64,000 nt of DNA from Streptomyces sp. WMMC500 (GTDB lineage: Bacteria; Actinomycetota; Actinomycetes; Streptomycetales; Streptomycetaceae), in NCBI RefSeq assembly GCF_027497195.1, contig NZ_CP114905.1, positions 1,674,001 to 1,738,000 of the forward strand, written 5' to 3'. The position numbers were made by a program, and so were the translations under genes. The stretch's first letter is position 1; each line of letters begins with the position of its first letter. The notes beneath the pieces were generated by a model, which was given only the letters and a program-made list of their open reading frames with translations, was not told the origin of the DNA and ran no database searches. Of the stretch, positions 23,666-30,601 are shown in pieces.

Positions 23666-24985
23666 TCAGGAGACCGGGCGCGCGTCCGTCCAGAAGCTCT
23701 CGAACTCCTCCCGGTACACCTCGAAGAGCCCCGGCTCGCCGCCGCCCTCGCCGTGCACCAGCTCCCGCCGCGCCGCCCGCAGCACCAGCGCCGGCGCCTC
23801 CGCGCCGCGCGCCCGCCGCAGGTACGTCTGCACCACGCCGAGCCCGTCCGGCCGGTCGCCGTTGATCAGGTACGCCGTGAACCGCGGCGTCTCGTCGAAG
23901 ACCCGGATGTCGAACGCCCCCGCCGGGTCCCCGCCGCTCTGCGGGCGCAGCCTGGACCGTACGCGGCGCATGTGGATGATGTTCGTCTCCACCGCCCGCG
24001 CCAGCTCGCCCCGCTTCATGCCCAGTTCGCGCTCCCGCCGGCGCACCGTGCTGCTCGCCGGGTTGAGGAAGAGCAGCCGGATGCGGCAGCCGCTCTCCGC
24101 GAGCCGGCCCAGGCGGCGGCCGGAGTAGTTCTGCACCAGCAGGTTGAGCCCGATGCCGATCGCGTCCAGCCGCCGGGCGCCTCCGAAGAGATCCTCCGCG
24201 GGCAGCGCGCGCTGCAGCCCGACCCGGTCGGGGTGGACGCCGACCACGTCCGCGTACCGGTCGCCGACCAGGTCCTCCACCGCGTCGACGGGCATCCGGT
24301 CCGCTGACGGCGGCTGGTCGTCGGCGCCGAGGAGGCGCAGCAGCCGGCTCGCGGCGCGCTCGGCCTGCGCCAGCACGGTGCCGGACAGGGCGCGGTTGCG
24401 GGAGACGACGTTGCGGGCGACCTCCAGCTCGTCGAGCGCCAGTTCCAGGTCGCGCCGGTCGTCGAGGTAGGGCTCGAAGCACGGCCAGTGCTGCACCATC
24501 AACTCGCGCAACTGCGGCAGCGTCAGGAAACTGATGACGTTGTCGTCTGCGGGGTCGAGCAGGTAGCCCTTGCGCCGGCTGACCTCCCGCACCGCGACCG
24601 CCCGCTGCACCCACTCCTGGCCCGCCGGCCCCGCCGCGGCGACGACCCACTCCTCGCCGTGCACCGGCTCGTAGACGGGCCGCAGCACCGAGGCGACGAC
24701 GGAGCGCAGCCGCTGCTCGACGACGTTCAGCCAGATGTACGCCCGTCCCGCGCGCGCCGCGCGGGTGCGCACCTCGTCCCAGTCGTCCTCGCCCCAGCCG
24801 ATCTCCGCGCCGATCTCCATCGGCCGGGCCAGCGACACCGTCCCGGGCGGCGGTGGCGCGCCCGGTGGCGGCTCGGTCGAGCCGCCGCCCCCGCGGCCCT
24901 CATCCTCAGGACCGCCTGCCGGGGGCAGCTCAAGACCGCCCGCACCCACGCCCGTACCGCCTTCCGCGCCCAGCTCCACGATCAC
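23666..24985 (-). CDS. SAV2148-type HEPN-domain protein
   Basis: A 439-residue protein that matches, from memory, the SAV2148 family conserved in Streptomyces. The first 60 residues are a Gly/Pro-rich disordered head. The middle (about 75-225) is helical and ends in ELEVARNVVSRNRALSG, where a HEPN domain would place its R-x4-6-H motif. Here the expected His position reads Arg, so RNase activity is doubtful. The C-terminal part (RRLDAIGIGLNLLVQNYSGR, then GCRIRLLFLNPASS, then FDIRVFDETPRFTAYLING) resembles phospholipase-D-like or DUF5919-type sensor modules. It sits between two DEDDh exonuclease genes on the same strand. The start is GTG 24985; nearby GTG codons are possible. No function is established that I know of. 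Confidence 0.8.
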   Translation of the reverse strand: MIVELGAEGGTGVGAGGLELPPAGGPEDEGRGGGGSTEPPPGAPPPPGTVSLARPMEIGAEIGWGEDDWDEVRTRAARAGRAYIWLNVVEQRLRSVVASVLRPVYEPVHGEEWVVAAAGPAGQEWVQRAVAVREVSRRKGYLLDPADDNVISFLTLPQLRELMVQHWPCFEPYLDDRRDLELALDELEVARNVVSRNRALSGTVLAQAERAASRLLRLLGADDQPPSADRMPVDAVEDLVGDRYADVVGVHPDRVGLQRALPAEDLFGGARRLDAIGIGLNLLVQNYSGRRLGRLAESGCRIRLLFLNPASSTVRRRERELGMKRGELARAVETNIIHMRRVRSRLRPQSGGDPAGAFDIRVFDETPRFTAYLINGDRPDGLGVVQTYLRRARGAEAPALVLRAARRELVHGEGGGEPGLFEVYREEFESFWTDARPVS

Positions 24986-25066
24986 GGCAGCGTACTGCCA
25001 CGATCTCCGGGGCGCACCCTGAACGGGTCACGGGTAACCCAACTGCCGTGCGGTGCTTCGCGGTTG

Positions 25067-25633
25067 TCACCCGGGCGGAGGGCGGACGGCGAGCAGGATC
25101 CCCGCGAGCAGCGCGGCGATGTTCCACGCGTCGTCCACGCCACGGTGGTGGGTGCCCTCCAGCTCGCGCCCGGCGTGTGCCAGCGCCTCGGCCATCCCCG
25201 GCTCGCGGCCGAGGCCGTGGGCGAGCGCGTAGAGCGTCTTGGCGTTCACGTGCCGCCTGCCGAAGGGGTATGCGACGCCCGCGGCCGTGCACTGCCGTTC
25301 GAACTGCCGCCGGTCGTAGTCCCCCCAGCTCGCCCAGACCCGCTGCCGCGACCCGTACTCGCGCCGCAGCAGCGCGCACGCCTCGGCGAACGGGACGCCG
25401 GCCGCGACCTGTTCGGGGGTGAGCGTGGTCAGCCGGGTGCAGAAGGCGCTCACCTCGGAGCGCTCGGGCCGCACCAGCACCGACCGCCGCGACACCCGTT
25501 CACCGGTGGGCACGTCCAGCTCGCAGAGTCCGATCTCGATGATCTCCGGGGCCATCCCGGCGGGCGGCTCGCCCTCCCAGCAGGTGGCTTCGACGTCGAC
25601 GACGAGAACGCGGTCGAGGAGTTGCGTGGCCAT
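25067..25633 (-). CDS. DEDDh 3'-5' exonuclease (KapD/ERI-like)
   Basis: A 188-residue single-domain exonuclease. Exo I is VVDVEATCWEGEPP, whose WEG continuation is typical of the ERI1/KapD branch that trims structured RNA. Exo II is WASWGDYDRRQFERQ, and Exo III HHRGVDDAWNIA. Branch members act on RNA 3' ends, so RNA is the likelier substrate. It is encoded upstream of the HEPN gene on the same strand with about 80 bases between them. The start is ATG 25633. Confidence 0.88.
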   Translation of the reverse strand: MATQLLDRVLVVDVEATCWEGEPPAGMAPEIIEIGLCELDVPTGERVSRRSVLVRPERSEVSAFCTRLTTLTPEQVAAGVPFAEACALLRREYGSRQRVWASWGDYDRRQFERQCTAAGVAYPFGRRHVNAKTLYALAHGLGREPGMAEALAHAGRELEGTHHRGVDDAWNIAALLAGILLAVRPPPG

Positions 25634-25847
25634 GCGCACCAGCCAAGCACGGGGCACGCGCGCGCCGCGCGCCGTTTTCCGGGGGCCGGGCGTCGCGCGG
25701 GGCGCACTCCGGCGCTTCCATCGCGGCGCGTTATGGGAAGTTGTGATTACCGCGAACCCGCGGTTTCCGGAATCCTGACCCCTGGTACTTCCCTGGCCCT
25801 CCACGCGCGGGTCCACCCAGCCCGCGTGCCATCGGAAACGAGGAACC

Positions 25848-26609
25848 TTGCGAATATCCAGATCGCTCCCCACACTCGTCGCCGCCCTGCTGGCCGCCCT
25901 CACCCTGGGCGGCACCGCGGTGGCCGCGGACCACACGTCCGCCCGCGGCGCCACCGACGTGTACGCGGCGGCCCAGGCCCGTACGCCCGAAGGGCCGCCG
26001 TCCACGAAGATCATCGGCGGCGGCTACGCCCAGAGCGGCCCGTGGGCCGCGCGGCTGTTCTCCAACGGCCGCCAGACGTGCAGCGCGTCGATCATCGCGC
26101 CCACCTGGATCCTCACCGCCAAGCACTGCGTCGGCGGCGGCGGGCTCTCCTTCCGCATCGGCAGCCTCGACCAGACCAGCGGCGGCACCCTCGCCAACGG
26201 CGTGCAGACCTACACCCACTCCTCCGACCTGGCGCTGGTCCGGATCGACCGGTCCGTCTCCACCACGTACGCCACGCTCGGCCAGCCCGGCTCGGTGACG
26301 GTCGGCCAGAACGTCCAGGTCTACGGGTGGGGCGCCACCTCGCAGTGCGGCTCCGAGATCAACTGCCAGTCCCAGTACCTGAAGGTCGCCAACGTCACCG
26401 TCACCGGCGGCTGCGGTGACGCCTACGGCGGCAACGCCATCTGCGCCCGGCGCGGCGACGGCATCACCGCCGGCGGCGACTCCGGCGGGCCGATGATGGC
26501 GAACGGCGTCCAGGTCGGCGTCGCGTCCACCAGCGACCGGCAGACCACCACCGCGTACACGAACGTCACGCGGTACCGCTCCTGGATCCAGTCCATCGCC
26601 GGTGTCTGA
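25848..26609 (+). CDS. Secreted trypsin-like serine protease (S1A)
   Basis: A 253-residue secreted protease starting with TTG 25848 right behind GAGGA. The signal peptide runs to about residue 27 (LGGTAVAA). A propeptide follows, ending before IIGGGYAQSG, the new N-terminus of chymotrypsin-fold enzymes. The catalytic triad is visible: His in LTAKHC, Asp in SSDLALVRI, Ser in GDSGGP. Two further Cys pairs support disulfides. The pocket region (GDGITAGGDSGG) lacks the Asp at the base of the trypsin pocket in the usual place, so specificity is uncertain. Two strong hairpins follow the stop. Confidence 0.92.
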   Translation: MRISRSLPTLVAALLAALTLGGTAVAADHTSARGATDVYAAAQARTPEGPPSTKIIGGGYAQSGPWAARLFSNGRQTCSASIIAPTWILTAKHCVGGGGLSFRIGSLDQTSGGTLANGVQTYTHSSDLALVRIDRSVSTTYATLGQPGSVTVGQNVQVYGWGATSQCGSEINCQSQYLKVANVTVTGGCGDAYGGNAICARRGDGITAGGDSGGPMMANGVQVGVASTSDRQTTTAYTNVTRYRSWIQSIAGV

Positions 26610-26696
26610 GGCCCACGGGCCGTACGGCACCTGAAGCCGGACGGATGTCCCCGGTTCGTTCGCCGGCACGCCCGAACCCGGCGCATCCGTCCACTC

Positions 26697-26751
26697 TCCG
26701 CCCGCCTGCCCCGCCTGTCCCGCCTGACTGCGCGCGGGGCAGGCGGGCGGA
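26697..26751. terminator. 18-base-pair hairpin after the protease gene
   Basis: TCCGCCCGCCTGCCCCGC (26697-26714) pairs perfectly with 26734-26751 across a 19-base loop. It lies about 90 bases after the protease stop. Strong terminator candidate, without a U-run. Confidence 0.65.
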
Positions 26752-26795
26752 CCTCTCGTGGGCGCGGCCGCCTCCTCCCCGTGGCCCCACTCGCA

Positions 26796-26832
26796 GCGCT
26801 CCGCCGCGGCCAACCCGGCCGCGGCGGAGCGC
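26796..26832. terminator. Second hairpin, 16 base pairs
   Basis: GCGCTCCGCCGCGGCC (26796-26811) pairs perfectly with 26817-26832 around the loop AACCC. It stands between the first hairpin and the DUF397 gene, which starts about 60 bases later. Either a backup terminator or an upstream structure of the DUF397 transcript. Confidence 0.6.
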
Positions 26833-26892
26833 CGCCATGTCCAGGTGCCGATCCCTTGCCGCGTTCCGGCCACGTTCGAAAGACTGGGCGGC

Positions 26893-27117
26893 ATGACCGC
26901 ATGGAACGACCGGTTCGACCTGAGCGACGCCCGGTGGCGCAAGACCAGTTACAGCGACTCCGACATGACCGCCTGCCTGGAGGTGGCCGACGGCTTCCAC
27001 GTCACCCTGGTCCCGGTGCGCGACAGCAAGGACCCGCACGGCCCCGCCCTGGTCTTCACCGCGGACGCCTGGGAGGCGTTCGTCGACGGCGTCAAGTCCG
27101 GGGACTTCGGGGCGTAA
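26893..27117 (+). CDS. DUF397 protein without an adjacent XRE partner
   Basis: A 74-residue protein with the DUF397 pattern: RWRKTSYSDSDMTACLEVAD near the start, then VRDSKDPHGPALVFTADAWEAF and KSGDF near the end. Streptomyces genomes carry dozens of these small proteins, usually encoded beside an XRE-family DNA-binding protein and proposed to act as toxin-antitoxin-like or developmental pairs. Here neither neighbour is an XRE gene: a protease lies upstream and a kinase downstream. The start is ATG 26893. Confidence 0.88.
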   Translation: MTAWNDRFDLSDARWRKTSYSDSDMTACLEVADGFHVTLVPVRDSKDPHGPALVFTADAWEAFVDGVKSGDFGA

Positions 27118-27164
27118 CCCCGCGGCCGGCTCCGGGGCACGGCCGGGGTCCGGCGCCCGGCCGG

Positions 27165-27170
27165 TAGCGT
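27165..27170 (+). promoter_or_regulatory. -10-like TAGCGT, near-leaderless promoter
   Basis: TAGCGT ends seven bases before the GTG at 27178. The mRNA would begin at or almost at the start codon. The in-frame GTG 27169 overlaps the element and is less likely as a start. Confidence 0.4.
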
Positions 27171-27177
27171 GGGTGCC

Positions 27178-28128
27178 GTGGACGACCCCGCGCGCTCCCC
27201 GGACCTCTTCCCGCCCGGCCTGCCGGTCCTCACCGAGATGCGCCGGCACGCCTCCGGGCGGGCCTGGCTGGCGGAACTGCCTGCCCTGGTGGAGAAGTTG
27301 CGTACGCGCTGGTCGCTGCGGTTCGGCGCCCCGTTCCCGGGCGGAAGCTGCTCGTGGGTGGCGCCGGCGCACCTGCCGGACGGCACGGCCGCCGTGTTCA
27401 AGGTGACGTGGCCGCACCGCGAGGCCGCGGGTGAGGGCGAGGGCCTGCGGATCTGGGACGGGCGCGGCGCCGTGCGCCTCCTCGGCCACGACCCCGAGCA
27501 CTACGCCCTGCTCCTGGAGCGGTGCAGGCCGGGCACCGAACTCGGCGCCGCCGACGAGCTGGGCGCCGAACACCGGCTGCGGCTCGGCGCCGGGGTGCTG
27601 CGCGAGCTGTGGAGCGCCCCGGTGCCGCGGGACTGCGGTCTGGAGCGGGTGGCGGACGTCTGCGCCGAGTGGGCCGACCTCGTCGAGGAGCGGATGGAGC
27701 GGCTGCGCCCCGGGTACGACGCCGGGCTCGTCGCCCACGGCGCGCGGCTGCTGCGCGAACTGCCGGGCGGCGCCGTACGCGAGGTGGTCGTGCACGGCGA
27801 CTTCAACCCCGGCAACGTCCTGGCCGCGGACCGCCGCCCCTGGCTGGCCATCGACGCCAAGCCGATGACCGGCGACCCGGGCTACGACCCGTTCCCGCTG
27901 CTGGAGCAGATCGACGACCCCTTCGCCGCCGCCGACCCGCCGCGCACGGTCGCCGCCCGGCTGGCGCTGCTCGCGGACGAGCTGGGCGAGGACGCGGGGC
28001 GGCTGGCGGCGTGGGCGGTGGCCCGGCGGGTGGAGACGGCGCTGTGGAGCGCGGAGCACGGGGATGTGGCGGGCGGCGCGGAGGTGATGGGCGAGGCGCG
28101 GCTGCTGGCGGACGTGGCCGGGGTGTAG
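27178..28128 (+). CDS. Aminoglycoside/hydroxyurea phosphotransferase-like kinase (APH(6) family)
   Basis: A 316-residue small-molecule kinase with the APH/protein-kinase fold. The N-terminal part has GSCSWVAPAH and AAVFKVTWPH, where the Lys binds ATP. The catalytic loop is VVHGDFNPGNVLAADR and the metal-binding motif WLAIDAKPMTGDPGYDP. The IDAKP...GDP wording is characteristic of the APH(6)/hydroxyurea phosphotransferase family that inactivates streptomycin. Genomic relatives outside streptomycin producers often have unknown substrates. So resistance is possible but unproven. A hairpin terminator follows, facing the convergent prcB gene. Confidence 0.87.
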   Translation: MDDPARSPDLFPPGLPVLTEMRRHASGRAWLAELPALVEKLRTRWSLRFGAPFPGGSCSWVAPAHLPDGTAAVFKVTWPHREAAGEGEGLRIWDGRGAVRLLGHDPEHYALLLERCRPGTELGAADELGAEHRLRLGAGVLRELWSAPVPRDCGLERVADVCAEWADLVEERMERLRPGYDAGLVAHGARLLRELPGGAVREVVVHGDFNPGNVLAADRRPWLAIDAKPMTGDPGYDPFPLLEQIDDPFAAADPPRTVAARLALLADELGEDAGRLAAWAVARRVETALWSAEHGDVAGGAEVMGEARLLADVAGV

Positions 28129-28133
28129 GGCAT

Positions 28134-28176
28134 CCAGGGAGCCCGGCGGGTCCGGGCGGGCCTGAGGGCTCCCTGG
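28134..28176. terminator. Hairpin between convergent kinase and prcB genes
   Basis: CCAGGGAGCCC (28134-28144) pairs perfectly with GGGCTCCCTGG (28166-28176), an 11-base stem with a 21-base GC-rich loop. It starts five bases after the kinase stop and lies 37 bases from the prcB stop. Likely bidirectional terminator. Confidence 0.65.
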
Positions 28177-28212
28177 GTACGCGCCGGGCCCCGTCGACGC
28201 GGCGGAACCGGC

Positions 28213-29049
28213 CTACGCCAGCGGTGCGTTCGGCCCGTCCGGGCGGCCGCGGCGGCCCTCCAGCACGGCGAGCGACAGCTCCGACACCCGGGCGTCGTCC
28301 AGCCGCCGGCAGCCCTGGGCGGTGACGGTGTAGACGAGCGGGTAGATGCGGCGGGTGGCGTCAGGACCGCCGGTGGCGGTGTCGTCCTCGGCCGCGTCGT
28401 AGAGCGCCTGCACGCACATCGTGACGGCGTCGTCCTCGCCCATGCCCTCGCGGTACAGCTTCTTCAGCGCGCCGCGCGCGTACACCGACCCCGAGCCGGT
28501 GCCCCCGAAGTCCTTCTCCTCCGCGCGCCCGCCGGTGATGTCGTACGAGTAGATCCGCCCGACCCCGCTGCGCGGATCGTACCCGGCGAAGATCGGCACG
28601 ACGGCGAGGCCCTGCATGGCGGGGCCGAGGTTGTCGCGGATGAGGGTGCCGAGGCGGTTGGCCTTGCCCTCCAGCGAGAGCGGGACGGTCTCGATCTTCT
28701 CGTAGTGCTCCAGCTCCAAACGCAGCAGGCGCACCATTTCCTCGGCCATGCCGGTGGAGCCGGCGATGCCGACGGCGGAGAAGTCGTCGGCCGGGAAGAC
28801 CTTGTCGAAGTCCCGGTGCGCGATCATGCCGTTGCCGAGGGTGACGCGGCGGTCGGCGGCGAGGAGGACGCCGTCGGCGTAGGAGGCGGCGACGATGGTG
28901 GTGCCGTGCGGGATGTCGACCGCGGCGGAGCCGGCGCCGGCCCCGGGGAGCCGGCGGTTGGCGGGGAGCTGTTCGGGGGCGTGGGCGGCGAGGAAGTCCA
29001 CGAACGACGACGAGCCGGGGGTGAGGAATTCGGGCGGCAGGTGCTCCAC
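28213..29049 (-). CDS. prcB: Proteasome beta subunit, orphan copy
   Basis: A 278-residue beta subunit of the actinobacterial 20S proteasome. The propeptide (residues 1-49) includes [20 protein letters not shown], as in canonical PrcB, and is cut before [11 protein letters not shown], giving catalytic Thr50 (Thr1 of the mature form). Asp17 of the active site (LLAADRR) is present. The next catalytic residue, Lys33, appears as Lys34 because [12 protein letters not shown] has one extra residue compared with the usual GNMIxxRDxxK. No prcA, pup, dop or arc gene is near, unlike the standard locus. The start is GTG 29049 behind GAAGGGAA. It is probably a second beta subunit, but the rest of the genome is not visible. 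Confidence 0.9.
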   Translation of the reverse strand: MEHLPPEFLTPGSSSFVDFLAAHAPEQLPANRRLPGAGAGSAAVDIPHGTTIVAASYADGVLLAADRRVTLGNGMIAHRDFDKVFPADDFSAVGIAGSTGMAEEMVRLLRLELEHYEKIETVPLSLEGKANRLGTLIRDNLGPAMQGLAVVPIFAGYDPRSGVGRIYSYDITGGRAEEKDFGGTGSGSVYARGALKKLYREGMGEDDAVTMCVQALYDAAEDDTATGGPDATRRIYPLVYTVTAQGCRRLDDARVSELSLAVLEGRRGRPDGPNAPLA

Positions 29050-29320
29050 GGCGGTTCCCTTCGTCGACTCTTCGATCCGTCCGGCCGTGCGCCTCACGAC
29101 CGTTCGCCCGGTGGGCTCCGGTGGCCGCGGGGCGCTCCCGGGCGCGTACCGGCCGGGCACCGTCCGACCCTACCCGTACCCCGGCGGCACCCGTCGTGCG
29201 CGGCGGTCTGCGCCCGCGACCTGAGCTTCGCGCAGTGTTCATCTCACGTCTGCCATGCGGCCAAATCGGGCGTCGGCGGCTGCGGAACAGTCGCACCCTG
29301 TCGCACGAACCGGGAGCACG

Positions 29321-30601
29321 ATGAAGAGTCCGCGATCCAGACCGTCCCGCAGGACGAGGGCAGAACAGGCGCTCGCGCTCGCGGAGTGCGCCCGTGTGTG
29401 CACCGGATACCTGGCCGGGCTGACGGCCGAGGAGGACGCCGACGCCCCGCCGCCGCCCAGCGTGGGCCCGGGGCCCGCCCGTACGACCCTGGTGGCGGCG
29501 CTCGGCGAGCTGCTCGGCACCGCCCCGCCGCCGCGCCGCGAGGCGGTCGGCGCTGAGCTCTTCGACACCCTGCTGCGGGCCGGCGACCGGGCCGTGGAGG
29601 CGGGCGGCGAGCGGGAGCTGATCCTCGCGGTGGAGCTGGCCGACGCGGCGCTGGCGCTTCGCGCCAAGTCCCGCGCCGCGTGGCGGCTGCGCGCGCACGC
29701 GCTGGACGCGCTGGGCCACGCGGCGGCGGCGACGGAGGCGTACGAACGGACGCTGGCGCTGGGGAGCACCCACCCGGAGACGCCGGCGCTGCTGTCGATG
29801 GCCCGCGAGAAGCGGGAGTGCCTGGCGGCGGCGGTCGCGCTCTTCCCGGCGGACGGCGGGGCGGAGGACCGCGGGGCAGAGGACAACGGGGCAGCGGCCG
29901 CCGGCCGGGAGTTCGCCGAGGTCGTCGCGGCCGAGGCGATGCCCGCCGTCGTGCGGGAGGCGTTCACCGCGTACGTCGGGGAGCAGTTGGGCCGGCACGG
30001 GGCCGGGGACGCGCGGGTGCGCGAGCTGTCCGGGCTGTACGGGACGTACTGCCGGATCCTCGACCAGGGCCGCATGGCCGATCCGCTGCTCGCCGGCGCC
30101 CACCCCGTCGGCGTCGCCGACTTCCGCGGCCTCGTCGCCGGGAAGACCGCCTGCGTCGTCGTCGGACCCGGCCGGTTCGAGGACGCCGGCGACTACGAAC
30201 TCGTCGTCCGCTGCGACGACTTCCGCGGCGGCGAGCGCGCCGACGTGCACGCCGTCGCCGACCCCGCCTGCGAGTCGTGGCACCGGCCTGCCGGCGTCCG
30301 GCTCCTCTTCGCCGACCCGGGCGAGACGTGGCGGGAGGCGGTCCGGCGCGCGGTGCCCGGCGCGCAGGACGGGCTCGGCGACGCCACGCTGCGCCGCCCG
30401 CTGCAAGACCCGGCGCTGCTCGGCGACGGTGACTGGGGGCCGGAGACCAGCGCCGCGTTCACCGTGCTGCGGCTGCTGGACCACCTCGACGTCAGCCCGC
30501 GGCTCGACGTCCACGGCATCGGCCGGCTGCGGCCGGAGGAGCGCCGCTGGATCGTGTCCCGGGCGAAGGACCGTACGAAGACGAGGACCGCCCTGCGATG
30601 A
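29321..30601 (+). CDS. TPR protein with sialyltransferase/DUF115-like C-terminal domain
   Basis: A 426-residue cytoplasmic protein. Residues about 20-170 are helical with a TPR-like stretch (AWRLRAHALDALGHAAAATEA, then YERTLALGSTHPET). From about 270 the pattern GKTACVVVGPGRFEDAGDYE followed by LVVRCDDFRGGERADVH resembles the nucleotide-sugar-binding core of GT29/GT42 sialyltransferase-like and DUF115 proteins, where a Gly-rich loop is followed by a strand ending in Arg-x-(N/D)-(N/D). I cannot assign the sugar. The next gene starts in the ATGA overlap and encodes a pyruvyl-transferase-like protein with its own TPR region, so both probably modify the same surface glycan. ATG 29321 follows GGGAG. 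Confidence 0.6.
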   Translation: MKSPRSRPSRRTRAEQALALAECARVCTGYLAGLTAEEDADAPPPPSVGPGPARTTLVAALGELLGTAPPPRREAVGAELFDTLLRAGDRAVEAGGERELILAVELADAALALRAKSRAAWRLRAHALDALGHAAAATEAYERTLALGSTHPETPALLSMAREKRECLAAAVALFPADGGAEDRGAEDNGAAAAGREFAEVVAAEAMPAVVREAFTAYVGEQLGRHGAGDARVRELSGLYGTYCRILDQGRMADPLLAGAHPVGVADFRGLVAGKTACVVVGPGRFEDAGDYELVVRCDDFRGGERADVHAVADPACESWHRPAGVRLLFADPGETWREAVRRAVPGAQDGLGDATLRRPLQDPALLGDGDWGPETSAAFTVLRLLDHLDVSPRLDVHGIGRLRPEERRWIVSRAKDRTKTRTALR

